A stretch of DNA of 64,000 nt from Rhizobium sophoriradicis (GCF_003939025.1 NZ_RQIH01000009.1:233933-297932), one strand, 5' to 3'; positions 56,150-63,422 are shown, numbered from the stretch's first letter. Numbers and translations are program-made. Notes: generated from the sequence alone by a model not told the origin.

Positions 56150-57016
56150 TCACGCCGCCACGCCCATCGCACGGCGGCCCCAGGCGTCCGCCGGGAGGTA
56201 CTTTGGGATCCCGTGGCGCCCGACAACATACAACGACTTGCCGATCAGTTCGCTCACATCGCCGGGCATATCCGTGCCTAGTGCCCGTAGAAACTCCGCG
56301 AATTGGGCCTGACCGGCCTCCTGAACCCGTTGCGACTGCGCCTCAACCGTGAAGCTGTCATCGCGCTCCCCGCCAACGGCATCTGTCATCACCACATAAA
56401 TGAATGTTCCTTCGTCATCTTGATCGACTTCTGCCGCCGTGACAGTCAGCTCGACGATTGTCTTATCAACCTCAAAATCTGCCCCGACCGGCGCGGCCGA
56501 AAGGCCATGCGCCGAGGCGGGTGCAGATTTCTCTTTTACAGTAACCCCGCTTGTAAGCGGGTTATGTAAAAGGGATTCGGTATTGCCTACGATACCGCTG
56601 GAGCCATTAGAGGTATCGCCAGCAGTACCTCTAGCGGTATCGCCTACGATACCGCTCCTTCCTGTAGTGGTATCGCCAGCAATACCGCTGCCAGAGGTAT
56701 CGCCCGCAATACCACTAGGAAAGTTGAAGTTGAGGCCAAACTCAGTCGGCCGGGTGCCGACACCTTCGCGAATAACCCAAATGACGTGCTCGCCGGCAAG
56801 GCGCCGAAGAGAGGCGATGACGTTGGCGCGTGTGGCCCTGGTAGCTTTTTCGAGATAGCGCAGGCTGGCGCGTGAATTGCGGTGGGCGGACATGTAGCGC
56901 TCGACCAGCACCGCCATCACTTTGTGATCAAGTTTTGTCGCCCAATCCGTTTCGATAACTCGGATCAGCAGATTGTGCTTGGCCAAAAGGCCATCTGGCT
57001 TGTCAAGCGGCTTCAT
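56150..57016 (-). CDS. phage replication initiator-like protein with internal origin
   Basis: The 288-residue protein begins with a winged-helix domain (MKPLDKPDGLLAKHNLLIRV; KVMAVLVERYMSAHRNSRAS; YLEKATRATRANVIASLRRL) as in phage replication proteins of the lambda O kind. Residues about 101-146 are repeated GI(A/V)GDT units encoded by the five DNA iterons. The C-terminal part (about 180-288) is acidic and may contact host replication factors. Its start overlaps the 57003 gene by 14 bases. The initiator role is inferred from the O/ori-like layout. Confidence 0.65.
   Translation of the reverse strand: MKPLDKPDGLLAKHNLLIRVIETDWATKLDHKVMAVLVERYMSAHRNSRASLRYLEKATRATRANVIASLRRLAGEHVIWVIREGVGTRPTEFGLNFNFPSGIAGDTSGSGIAGDTTTGRSGIVGDTARGTAGDTSNGSSGIVGNTESLLHNPLTSGVTVKEKSAPASAHGLSAAPVGADFEVDKTIVELTVTAAEVDQDDEGTFIYVVMTDAVGGERDDSFTVEAQSQRVQEAGQAQFAEFLRALGTDMPGDVSELIGKSLYVVGRHGIPKYLPADAWGRRAMGVAA
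56533..56713. promoter_or_regulatory. putative replication origin: five iterons plus 40-bp palindrome
   Basis: Five 18-bp copies of GGTATYGCCNNCRRTACC, each an imperfect palindrome, lie at 56579-56596, 56612-56629, 56636-56653, 56669-56686 and 56696-56713 (start-to-start 33, 24, 33, 27). Next to them is a palindrome CTTTTACA...TGTAAAAG (56533-56572) with AT-rich ends. The iterons lie inside the initiator-like gene, as lambda ori lies inside gene O. Confidence 0.7.
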
Positions 57017-57350
57017 GGGCGGCCATCCGTGCATTATATTGCGCCCGCCACTCGTCGCCGCGTTCGACGACCGGCACATACATAGGGCGGCCATCCTCGT
57101 TGCGACCGATCTCCTTGATGAAACCAGCTTCAATCGCGCCTCTGATCGTATTCCACATTGTCCTGCGACCGACACCGAAGCGTTGCGCCAATGTGTTGGT
57201 TCGAAGCACGGCATAGCCCTGCTGTCGCCATTGGTCGACAACAAGTGCCGGTATGCGGAAACCGTGACGGCTCCGAAGCGAGTACGCTCCTGCGGCGATA
57301 TAGTCGCTCAGGCGCTCGTAGTCGTTGTCACATAAATTTCGATAGTCCAT
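57003..57350 (-). CDS. small winged-helix DNA-binding protein
   Basis: The 115-residue protein (MDYRNLCDNDYERLSDYIAA) contains a winged helix: NTLAQRFGVGRRTMWNTIRG as the recognition part and IKEIGRNEDGRPMYVP as the wing. AAAGGA lies just upstream of the ATG. It is translated ahead of and overlapping the initiator-like gene, so the two form a replication operon. Its own role is unknown. Confidence 0.65.
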   Translation of the reverse strand: MDYRNLCDNDYERLSDYIAAGAYSLRSRHGFRIPALVVDQWRQQGYAVLRTNTLAQRFGVGRRTMWNTIRGAIEAGFIKEIGRNEDGRPMYVPVVERGDEWRAQYNARMAAHEAA

Positions 57351-57553
57351 CTCAATCCTTTCTTTGGAGAGAGCGCACGACGGCGCGCCCGCCGGAGAGC
57401 CGGCAGGGTGGTTGACTTTTTTCTGTGCCGTGATTGTTGCGCGCCCGCTTACGGCAATGATTGGCAACGATTGAGCGAAAAAGAGCGCTTTTAGACGCGG
57501 CATTCGCTATCAAAAAAGCCCGAAAGTTCGTGCTTTTTGGCGCAAACGTTGTT

Positions 57554-57636
57554 GTTCGGGACGTGGGGGTCGAGTGTTCGAATCACTCCACTCCGACCAG
57601 CTAGAAACCCCGCTTCGGCGGGGTTTTTCGTTTCCA
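57554..57636 (+). repeat. attR: right attachment site (83-bp direct repeat)
   Basis: This is an exact copy of 41752-41834, containing the 3' 46 bases of tRNA-Pro and its terminator. The sequence before it (ACGTTGTT) is not tRNA-like, so this is the displaced original 3' end left by integration. Confidence 0.9.
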
Positions 57637-57649
57637 CTCAGATCTTGGC

Positions 57650-58261
57650 TTAGGGAAACGCGTTCGGCAGGCTGTCGTCCAGAATGTAGAAGTGTTCGCC
57701 GATCTTGCTGACGCTGATGAATGCGTTCGGACCGGGATCGAGAGTGACGCATTCCTTCCTTTTTTCAGAACAGAATTTCTGAAGGCGCTTTTGCCAGGCT
57801 GCGGTTTGTGCGCCTTTGGGCAAGGCAATCTCATCGCTCTCGTCATAGACCAGCGTCGAGTAGGATTTATGCCTGAATGTATCGTCCCATACGAATGTCC
57901 GGAAGCGCTGCCCTTCCTCCGGGGGATCGGCTCGTTTGATCTCCGCCAGATATGCCTGCTTGGTCAGTGCAAATCGAACGCTGTCGGGCGTTATGCCGGC
58001 GATGGCGAGAAGATGAAGGCAGACGAGCAGCAGCGGGGGCGTTGCCAGGAGAAACAGGGCGCGTCGCCAGCGCCGCAGCGCCAGGTTGAAGCAGAGGGAG
58101 CCTGCGATGGCGATCAGCGTTGCGAGAAAGACGATCAGATCGATCGTCCACCAGTCCCATCGGGGAGCAAGCCAATAAAGCCAATCCGGTCCCAGAAACG
58201 GCAACAGCCAGAGGGCATATGTCCAGGTAAATTGGTCGCTGCTTTTGATTTGCTCTGGCAC
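57650..58261 (-). CDS. hypothetical membrane protein
   Basis: The 203-residue protein has three hydrophobic helices (YALWLLPFLGPDWLYWLAP; DLIVFLATLIAIAGSLCFNL; ALFLLATPPLLLVCLHLLAI) and an exported C-terminal domain with a cysteine pair (LQKFCSEKRKECVTLD). It is the first chromosomal gene after the element. Function unknown. Confidence 0.7.
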   Translation of the reverse strand: MPEQIKSSDQFTWTYALWLLPFLGPDWLYWLAPRWDWWTIDLIVFLATLIAIAGSLCFNLALRRWRRALFLLATPPLLLVCLHLLAIAGITPDSVRFALTKQAYLAEIKRADPPEEGQRFRTFVWDDTFRHKSYSTLVYDESDEIALPKGAQTAAWQKRLQKFCSEKRKECVTLDPGPNAFISVSKIGEHFYILDDSLPNAFP

Positions 58262-58566
58262 GTTTGTTACCGGGTATTCTTGGTTTGAGGATTACATGGA
58301 GGCGAGTATGGCATGCCGACGACGCGCATGTTCTCGTGATTACCAACTGGATCCGTCACTATTTGCTTAAACGCCGTAACGAACTGGATCTTCGCCGATT
58401 TCCGCCATGCCGTTGGCGAGGGTGGACACATCCTGCTGCTCTTGCCTGCCAGTTATAATTTTCCCACCGAAAAGTTATAACCAAGCGTGCGTGAGAAAAA
58501 TGCGAGCCCGGAACGACTCTCAAAGTGATTCGTTGAGTCGCGTGTTCCGCGTGAGGGGGCTGCATC
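58262..58566. other. gap before the DUF982 gene
   Basis: No gene is seen. The motif AGTTATAA occurs twice 33 bases apart (58450 and 58483), and GGAACGACTC faces GAGTCGCGTGTTCC at about 58,512-58,550, a possible hairpin. Confidence 0.35.
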
Positions 58567-58806
58567 ATGAGCAGGCGGCGAAGTTTCAAACCGGTGAAGA
58601 TCACCATCAATGGCAAGACCAGGACGGTTTATAACGTCGTCCAGGCCGGCAATATGCTGCTGAGCGACTGGCCGGAGCAGACGCCGGCGGCCAAGGCTGC
58701 CGAACTGCTTGTGCTTGACGTCTTCAACGATGCCGCCGGGCCCGAGCAGGTGCGCCGCGCCTTCATAACGGCGGCCAAGGCGAGCGACATCAAGTTCAGT
58801 TCCTGA
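58567..58806 (+). CDS. DUF982 protein
   Basis: The 79-residue protein has the DUF982 pattern: VKITINGKTRTVYNVVQAGN, MLLSDWPEQ, and VRRAFITAAKASDIKF. This small family is nearly restricted to Rhizobiales. GAGGGGG lies ten bases before the ATG. Function unknown. Confidence 0.85.
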   Translation: MSRRRSFKPVKITINGKTRTVYNVVQAGNMLLSDWPEQTPAAKAAELLVLDVFNDAAGPEQVRRAFITAAKASDIKFSS

Positions 58807-58832
58807 CCGGCGGTGTCGGGAAAGGCCTTCGC

Positions 58833-59063
58833 TCATCTCCATGATATCTGCTCCTGATTCGCCAGATCGCGATGCTTCAGCTGCGGCTCCATCCAGGCGG
58901 CCGAAACGATCGCTATGACAAAGCCGAAGGCGATGCAGGCGAGGGCCTGGATCCGCCAGGAGACGAAGGTGAGCGGCGTTGGGGTGGCGCGCCTTTCCAC
59001 GCAATTGGGCGGGCAGGGGCAGCCGGAAAAGGCCTTGATGATGCAATCGGCGGACATGTCCAT
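58833..59063 (-). CDS. small membrane protein (repressor-linked operon)
   Basis: The 76-residue protein has an N-terminal cysteine cluster (MDMSADCIIKAFSGCPCPPN) and one membrane helix (IQALACIAFGFVIAIVSAAW). GAGGGAGAA directly precedes the ATG. It is seven bases after the 59071 gene, so the pair is cotranscribed from the promoter region that holds two repressor-type operators. Confidence 0.65.
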   Translation of the reverse strand: MDMSADCIIKAFSGCPCPPNCVERRATPTPLTFVSWRIQALACIAFGFVIAIVSAAWMEPQLKHRDLANQEQISWR

Positions 59064-59070
59064 TTCTCCC

Positions 59071-59334
59071 TCAGGCGTACAACTGATCGCGATCGGTGAT
59101 GCCCATGATCTCGCGGGCATAGCGGTAATGCGCCGCCACACTTGCCGTGGCGCCGCGCAGCCAGGACGGGCCGCGGAGCAGATGTTCGGGGCGGCGGAGA
59201 TAGACAAAGCCGAGGGCGCCCATGCGCTGGGCTTCGTTGGCCATATAGGCGGTACAGTCGTCGAGCCCGCGGGCGGCATTCCAGCGGGCGTCCCTTAGGC
59301 TCTGTTCGGTCTCGATCTTGCGGAAATGCTGCAT
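59071..59334 (-). CDS. hypothetical protein (repressor-linked operon)
   Basis: The 87-residue helical protein (MQHFRKIETEQSLRDARWNA; AHYRYAREIMGITDRDQLYA) has no recognised family. ATG 59334 has GAGAGG upstream. Just before it lie 15-bp boxes matching those around the repressor gene at 60129 (59377-59391 and 59412-59426), which suggests it is silent under the repressor. Confidence 0.65.
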   Translation of the reverse strand: MQHFRKIETEQSLRDARWNAARGLDDCTAYMANEAQRMGALGFVYLRRPEHLLRGPSWLRGATASVAAHYRYAREIMGITDRDQLYA

Positions 59335-59376
59335 CGCTTTGCCTCTCTCATGCCGGCTGATGGCAGGTGAGATCAA

Positions 59377-59428
59377 GGTATATATAATACCTCAACGCGT
59401 CAACAGATCGGGATATAAAAAATACCCC
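59377..59428. promoter_or_regulatory. two repressor-type operators before the 59334 gene
   Basis: GGTATATATAATACC (59377-59391) and GATATAAAAAATACC (59412-59426, extended by GGG and CC) match the boxes at 60777, 60801 and 60836. A hairpin with stems CCCCG and CGGGG follows at 59425-59442. No other copies were noticed nearby. Confidence 0.65.
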
Positions 59429-59935
59429 GCATGTTGACGGGGTACGAATCATAGGCGTATGGGTGGGCGCAGTGATTGGGCGACCGGGTGCAACTCCCGA
59501 GCTGACGAAGCCCAGCGGCGCGGGAAGCGAAAGTCCTTAAGTGCGCTGTCAGAAAATCAGGACGAGGGCGAAGCGAATGGCCCCTCTGGCACGTGTCCCA
59601 TCCCGGCTCCGGCCTTCAGGACATGGCCAATGCTCTCCCGGCTTCATGGGCTTTGCCCATGGGGTAGGGGGAAGCTTTGGCCGGAACCCTCCCTCACCAG
59701 CCTTCAGGAACGGGAAAGAGATGGAAGAGAGAAGGAAGGAAGAGAGATCAGGATAGCACGTGCGCGCAGGCGGCGGTGACCGGCGCGGAGCGCGTCGCGG
59801 TCTTTCAGTTTCGATGCTTGCGCTCGAAAGCTAGGGTTCCAGGCGCACCAGTGTCGCAAGCGCGACCGCAGTGCTTTGCGCGGTGATGGAAGCGCCGGCG
59901 AGACCTCCGATGCGCTTCGATCTTAGAGGCTCACC
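59429..59935. other. unexplained GC-rich stretch, possible structured RNA
   Basis: The stretch contains many short inverted repeats (GGCCTTCAGGACATGGCC; CATGGGCTTTGCCCATG; AAGCTTTGGCCGG against CCGGCTTC) and no convincing protein. A frame from 59459 to 59779 has no ribosome site or domain. The TTGACG at 59433-59438 could start a rightward transcript. Its function is unknown to me. Confidence 0.35.
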
Positions 59936-60037
59936 TCAATGCAGCATGCTTCGCGCGGCGCCGAAAGCGATGAGCAGCACGGCAAGGCTCACGATATAGA
60001 ACCAAATTCGGCCGGCGCGTGAGGAAGGGCGGATCAT
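59936..60037 (-). CDS. small single-span membrane protein, 33 residues
   Basis: The frame reads MIRPSSRAGRIWFYIVSLAV and ends LLIAFGAARSMLH: a basic N-terminus and one membrane helix. The ribosome site is weak (AAAGATT). It follows the repressor gene by 91 bases on the same strand. Confidence 0.5.
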   Translation of the reverse strand: MIRPSSRAGRIWFYIVSLAVLLIAFGAARSMLH

Positions 60038-60128
60038 CTTGAATCTTTTTCGCAGGAGGCTGGCGTTTTGCCGGAATGATGAGTTCTATGTCCTGGAATC
60101 AATTAGTGTTTCGAACAAGCCCGGACTC

Positions 60129-60776
60129 TCACATCTCGATCACCGAGCGGCGGACGCGGCCGATGATGGTGACGGCGCCCTGGAATTCCGGCGGCGGCAC
60201 CTCTTCGTAGGAGGCGGGCTGGAAGGGAGGATTGTCGTTCGGGCGGTAGCGCTTGTAGGTCGCAGCTCCCGTCTCGTCGGCGACGACATAAAGCGCGTTC
60301 GGCGCCAGGCGCTTATCGCGGCGGTTGACGAAAATGATCGAGCCCGGCGGCGAGATCTTGTTCATCGAATTGCCCTCGACCTCGAGCGCGATCCAGTCGC
60401 CGTCCGGCAGATCGAGCGCGGCGACCGTCGGGAATTCCGAGAAGTCGGTGATCGGCGCCTGCTCGGTCAGCTGGCCGGCGCTGACCCAGGAGATCTTTGG
60501 CACGTCGGCGACGGAGACCGGCCGCTCTTCCGGATCGAGCGCGTCGCCGGTTCCGAACTGCAGCCAGTTGAGATTGACCTTGAACGCCTTGGCATATTTC
60601 TTCGCGTCGGCGATGCCGAAGCCGTTCCGGCCCGACTCATGCGCCTTGTAGACATTGGCGTTCCAGCCGAAACGATCGACGATCGCCTTCGGCCCGGCAA
60701 AGCCGGCGTTCTTCCTGGCCATGACCAGACGCTTTGCGCGTTCTTCGCGCTCAAATTGTTCCTGATCTTTCAACAT
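60129..60776 (-). CDS. CI/S24-type prophage repressor
   Basis: The 215-residue protein has an N-terminal HTH (RLVMARKNAGFAGPKAIVDR, FGWNANVYKAHESGRNGFG) and a C-terminal S24/LexA-like peptidase domain with the catalytic serine in VEGNSMNKISPPGS and lysine in AATYKRYRP. Such repressors hold prophage genes silent and self-cleave on DNA damage with RecA. A minus-strand promoter (TTACAT, 16 bases, TATAAT at 60784-60789) lies only seven bases from the ATG, so the mRNA is probably leaderless. Three operators overlap this region. Confidence 0.85.
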   Translation of the reverse strand: MLKDQEQFEREERAKRLVMARKNAGFAGPKAIVDRFGWNANVYKAHESGRNGFGIADAKKYAKAFKVNLNWLQFGTGDALDPEERPVSVADVPKISWVSAGQLTEQAPITDFSEFPTVAALDLPDGDWIALEVEGNSMNKISPPGSIIFVNRRDKRLAPNALYVVADETGAATYKRYRPNDNPPFQPASYEEVPPPEFQGAVTIIGRVRRSVIEM

Positions 60777-60850
60777 GATATAAATTATACCCTAAAAAAA
60801 GGTACATGTAATGCCCTAAATCGCTTGACGTGCGAGGTATTTTACGTACC
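60777..60850. promoter_or_regulatory. three repressor operators with divergent promoters
   Basis: The 15-bp boxes GATATAAATTATACC (60777-60791), GGTACATGTAATGCC (60801-60815) and GGTATTTTACGTACC (60836-60850) share the pattern G(A/G)TA-N7-TRCC. The first overlaps the minus-strand TATAAT; the third overlaps the plus-strand TTGACG (60825-60830) and its TACCCT. This is the usual lysogeny-switch layout. Confidence 0.75.
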
Positions 60851-60859
60851 CTTATTGCC

Positions 60860-61093
60860 ATGAAACAAGCACATATCATCAACAACCGGCCCCGGCTTTC
60901 GGGCTTCGCCAATCATCGGGGCGCCCGCTACACCGGCTGCCCGACCTGCGGCAGGGCGCTGTCGATCGCCGAGGTGATCGAGCGCCATTGCGAAAATTGC
61001 GGCCGGCAGACCAAGCCGGAAGAGATGCGGCAGACGACAATCCTGCCCTCTTCCTTGTCGATCACCAGATCCGACAGCCTCACTCCTCCCTGA
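60860..61093 (+). CDS. small zinc-ribbon protein
   Basis: The 77-residue protein has the pair CPTCGRAL and CENCGRQ, 23 residues apart, forming a four-cysteine zinc ribbon. It starts ten bases after the last operator, so it is the first gene of the rightward operon (the cro position). No HTH is seen. Function unknown; a regulator or replication accessory is possible. Confidence 0.7.
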   Translation: MKQAHIINNRPRLSGFANHRGARYTGCPTCGRALSIAEVIERHCENCGRQTKPEEMRQTTILPSSLSITRSDSLTPP

Positions 61094-61311
61094 CGGCTAT
61101 CGGTCGCCGGCGTCGCTGCCCTCCCTCGGCGACGCCGGCATGGACGCGACGCGTCGCGGCCACAGGGCAGCAGCCCAAGACGACGACCGGAGCCCTTGCT
61201 CCCGCAACAGAGCGGCTCCTGTTGTCAGCAGCGAACTCGAAAAATGAAGCACGGCCAAGGCCCGCTTTGCCGGGGGCATCCGGCCGCGCCTGAGCGAATG
61301 AGGATCACGCG

Positions 61312-61578
61312 ATGAGCATCGCCCCAGCCTGTCAAGGCACACACATGGACGCCCTCGAGCTCTTCCGCTCCGGCCGGGACTATATCGAAATATCAGCCAT
61401 TCTCGGCCTGCCGGTACCGGCCGTGGAAACGGAGATCCACCGGCTGCGCAGCGCCGAGAAGGGCGACACCGCGCAGGAGGATTACGTCGCCGGCAAGGTC
61501 CGGCGGTTTGCCGGCCGCGCCGCCCGGCCGGGTGCTGCGGTCAATTTCGCCGGCCGCCGGCGCCGGCTGCCGGTCTGA
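61312..61578 (+). CDS. small HTH protein
   Basis: The 88-residue protein has an HTH pattern (MDALELFRSGRDYIEISAIL with GLPVPAVETEIHRLRSA) like sigma-70 region 4 or GerE-type helices, then a basic low-complexity tail (GKVRRFAGRAARPGAAVNFA). The 218-base gap before it has no gene. It is probably a DNA-binding accessory of the module. Confidence 0.6.
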   Translation: MSIAPACQGTHMDALELFRSGRDYIEISAILGLPVPAVETEIHRLRSAEKGDTAQEDYVAGKVRRFAGRAARPGAAVNFAGRRRRLPV

Positions 61579-61602
61579 GTGGGCGAGCGGAAAGGGATGC
61601 GC

Positions 61603-61971
61603 ATGGAAAAGGAAGCAATGAACAAGGACATCATGGAGATCTTGAGCCCGGTGCTGGGGCAGGAGCTGGCGGCGGCGATCATCGAGCATCGCAGCCGCAC
61701 GCTGAAGAAGCCGCTGACGGCTTACGCGGCGAAGATCCAGGTCAAGGAGTATCTCAAGACCGGCAATCCGGTCGACGCCGCCGAGATGCAGATCCTGCGC
61801 GGCTGGCGGGCGATCAAATCCGACTGGTATTTCAATGAGAAGGCGAGGGAAGCGGGATCAAGTGATGCAAACACGGGCAGAAGGACATCGGTCGATGCCG
61901 CACGAGATTTCCTCTCCGGTGACGATCATAGCGGGGATGCTTTCGGGCTTTCCGGCCTCCGCCGGCATTGA
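61603..61971 (+). CDS. hypothetical phage-type protein
   Basis: The 122-residue protein (MEKEAMNKDIMEILSPVLGQ) is helical in its first 85 residues, with KIQVKEYLKTGNPVDAAEMQ and LRGWRAIKSDWYFNEKA. The C-terminal 35 residues overlap the next gene by about 107 bases and look less protein-like, so one of the two starts may be wrong. AAAGGG lies six bases before ATG 61603. Function unknown. Confidence 0.55.
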   Translation: MEKEAMNKDIMEILSPVLGQELAAAIIEHRSRTLKKPLTAYAAKIQVKEYLKTGNPVDAAEMQILRGWRAIKSDWYFNEKAREAGSSDANTGRRTSVDAARDFLSGDDHSGDAFGLSGLRRH

Positions 61972-62335
61972 TCCCGACATGCAGATCCGCGCCTATCTCG
62001 TCGCCATCGATGGCATTCCGGCCGAGGCGGTCTGGCGCGCCGCCAAGCTGTTCCTGGCCGGCAAGGTGAGGGATCACAACCGCGCCTTCGCCCCCAGTGC
62101 CGCGAGCTTTGCCGAACTGGCCCGCCAGCAGCAGGCGGTGATGACAAGGGAAAGCCGGCCGCCGATCGAAGTGCGGCCCGAACCGCCGCAGCCGAAGGTC
62201 GCGGCCTACAAGATGCAACTGCTGAGACAGGCGGCGAACGGCAGCCTCAACGCCAGGCGGCAGCTCGCCAGCATGTTTCCCGACAACCCGGTCATCGCAA
62301 GGGCCGCACGAGACGCACAGGAGACGGTGGGATGA
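61865..62335 (+). CDS. hypothetical phage-type protein
   Basis: The 156-residue protein has the segment MLSGFPASAGIDPDMQIRAY, LVAIDGIPAEAVWRAAKLFL, then a Pro-rich linker and a basic helical end (MQLLRQAANGSLNARRQLAS). The start is uncertain: ATG 61865, 61895 or 61937. The pattern, a helical module followed by a linker, resembles phage replication-accessory proteins, but no family is recognised. The stop is coupled to the next gene (ATGA). Confidence 0.55.
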   Translation: MQTRAEGHRSMPHEISSPVTIIAGMLSGFPASAGIDPDMQIRAYLVAIDGIPAEAVWRAAKLFLAGKVRDHNRAFAPSAASFAELARQQQAVMTRESRPPIEVRPEPPQPKVAAYKMQLLRQAANGSLNARRQLASMFPDNPVIARAARDAQETVG

Positions 62336-62622
62336 GAGAGCTGTTCTGGACCGAAGACAAGATCGCCGAGGCGCAGAAATTCTGGCAGGCGGGCTTTTCG
62401 GCACGAGAGATCGCCGAGCTGTTCGGCTCGAAGAAGAACACCGTCATCAACATGGCGCACCGCAACCGCGACCGGTTTCCCTCGCGCCAGCTGGCGCCCA
62501 GGCCGCCTGACGCTGAGCTGTCCGCGCCGACCCGCCATCCCGACCGGGTGACGCGGGTGACGCTGTCGGGCGCCCATGTAACGATGCCGCGCGTGCCGAC
62601 CATCGACGGGCCGGCGCCATGA
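62332..62622 (+). CDS. GcrA-like HTH protein
   Basis: The 96-residue protein begins MRELFWTEDKIAEAQKFWQA, GFSAREIAELFGSKKNTVIN, then MAHRNRDRFPSRQ, the N-terminal pattern of GcrA, which binds GANTC-methylated promoters and sigma-70 in alphaproteobacteria. The C-terminal sigma-binding part of GcrA is replaced by a short Pro-rich tail. It is coupled to both neighbours (ATGA overlaps). A phage-borne GcrA-like protein could act on CcrM-methylated host promoters; this is inference. Confidence 0.75.
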   Translation: MRELFWTEDKIAEAQKFWQAGFSAREIAELFGSKKNTVINMAHRNRDRFPSRQLAPRPPDAELSAPTRHPDRVTRVTLSGAHVTMPRVPTIDGPAP

Positions 62623-62816
62623 ACGCCGTCACCCCGCGCGAGCGCGAAATCATCGGCTGGATGGCGGCCGGCAAGACCGCCGCCGAGATCGGCGCCATCC
62701 TCGGCATCTCGCCGATCACCGTCAACACCCACATATCAAATGCCAAGGCGAAACTCGGCGTCTTCAAGGAGACCGCCCTGGTCGCCGCAGCACTTAGAAA
62801 CGGCATCATTCGATAG
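62619..62816 (+). CDS. stand-alone LuxR-type HTH protein
   Basis: The 65-residue protein is only a GerE/LuxR HTH: MNAVTPREREIIGWMAAGKT, AAEIGAILGISPITVNTHIS, NAKAKLGV. It lacks any sensory domain. Coupled to the GcrA-like gene by an ATGA overlap. It may bind DNA as a dimer or interfere with larger LuxR proteins. Confidence 0.8.
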   Translation: MNAVTPREREIIGWMAAGKTAAEIGAILGISPITVNTHISNAKAKLGVFKETALVAAALRNGIIR

Positions 62817-62828
62817 GAAGGACATCAG

Positions 62829-63422
62829 ATGGGCGGCAAGGCCACCAAGGTGAAGACACAGCGGGTAAACAAAGGCGCCGGCCGGCCGCGCAAGACGAAT
62901 GTCGAGCGTTTCCCCTGCGGCAAGATCAAGCCCTTCGAGACCGAGAAGGACAATGTCAGCGTCGCGGTCGCCGCCCGCCGCCGCATCCACGGCTTCAACA
63001 GGACGGTTGATGACGAGACGGTCAGGAGCCCCTATGCCGGCTACACCCTCGGCCGCATGTTCCTCGATGGCGCCATCACCGACGAACAGCGCCAGGCCGG
63101 CGACGACTATGCCGAAGCCATGGCCCGCTACCACAAGACCACGGGCATCCCGGCACCGAGCCCGAGGGCCCAATCGCTCTTTGCCGTCAAGGGCCATGAA
63201 GGTGAGGTGACCGAAAGCCTCGCCGACCGCGCCCGCAAGGCCAGCAACCGGATGATGGCGCTGCAGGCGATCCTGCTTGCCTGCGAGGACGGCCCGCAGG
63301 TGCGAAGCACCGTCTATAATGTCGCGGTGATGGACTACGACCATCTGCGCCACATGCCGCCGCAGCAATTGCTGTGGCTGCGCCGCGGGCTGATCGCGCT
63401 GCGGAAAGCGAAGGGCGGGTGA
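62829..63422 (+). CDS. hypothetical phage-type protein
   Basis: The 197-residue protein has a basic N-terminus (MGGKATKVKTQRVNKGAGRP) and a C-terminal helical domain (LLWLRRGLIALRKAKGG). The middle (SPYAGYTLGRMFLDGAITDE; QRQAGDDYAEAMARYHKTTG) resembles proteins found next to replication or packaging genes in rhizobial prophages, but no family is certain. It follows the LuxR-type gene by 12 bases and is the last gene in the window. Confidence 0.6.
   Translation: MGGKATKVKTQRVNKGAGRPRKTNVERFPCGKIKPFETEKDNVSVAVAARRRIHGFNRTVDDETVRSPYAGYTLGRMFLDGAITDEQRQAGDDYAEAMARYHKTTGIPAPSPRAQSLFAVKGHEGEVTESLADRARKASNRMMALQAILLACEDGPQVRSTVYNVAVMDYDHLRHMPPQQLLWLRRGLIALRKAKGG

Larger units (their letters stand above)
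41752..57636. mobile_element. 15.8-kb integrated phage-like element at tRNA-Pro
   Basis: The element is bounded by the 83-bp direct repeats and has integrase and excisionase genes next to the tRNA, a divergent repressor switch at about 43,950, a small set of packaging/structural genes (47,384-52,861), and a replication module with an internal origin at the other end. No large terminase, portal, major capsid or tape-measure gene is visible. Reading frames look intact, with tight overlaps and good ribosome sites. It may be a reduced prophage or a phage satellite. Confidence 0.9.

Noticed and set aside
56579..56713. CRISPR or chance protein repeat
   Set aside because: Five short units with 24-33 base periods inside a coding sequence and with conserved dyad symmetry fit replication iterons better.
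59459..59779. 106-codon open frame
   Set aside because: No ribosome site or domain; basic low-complexity end. The stretch looks more like structured non-coding DNA.
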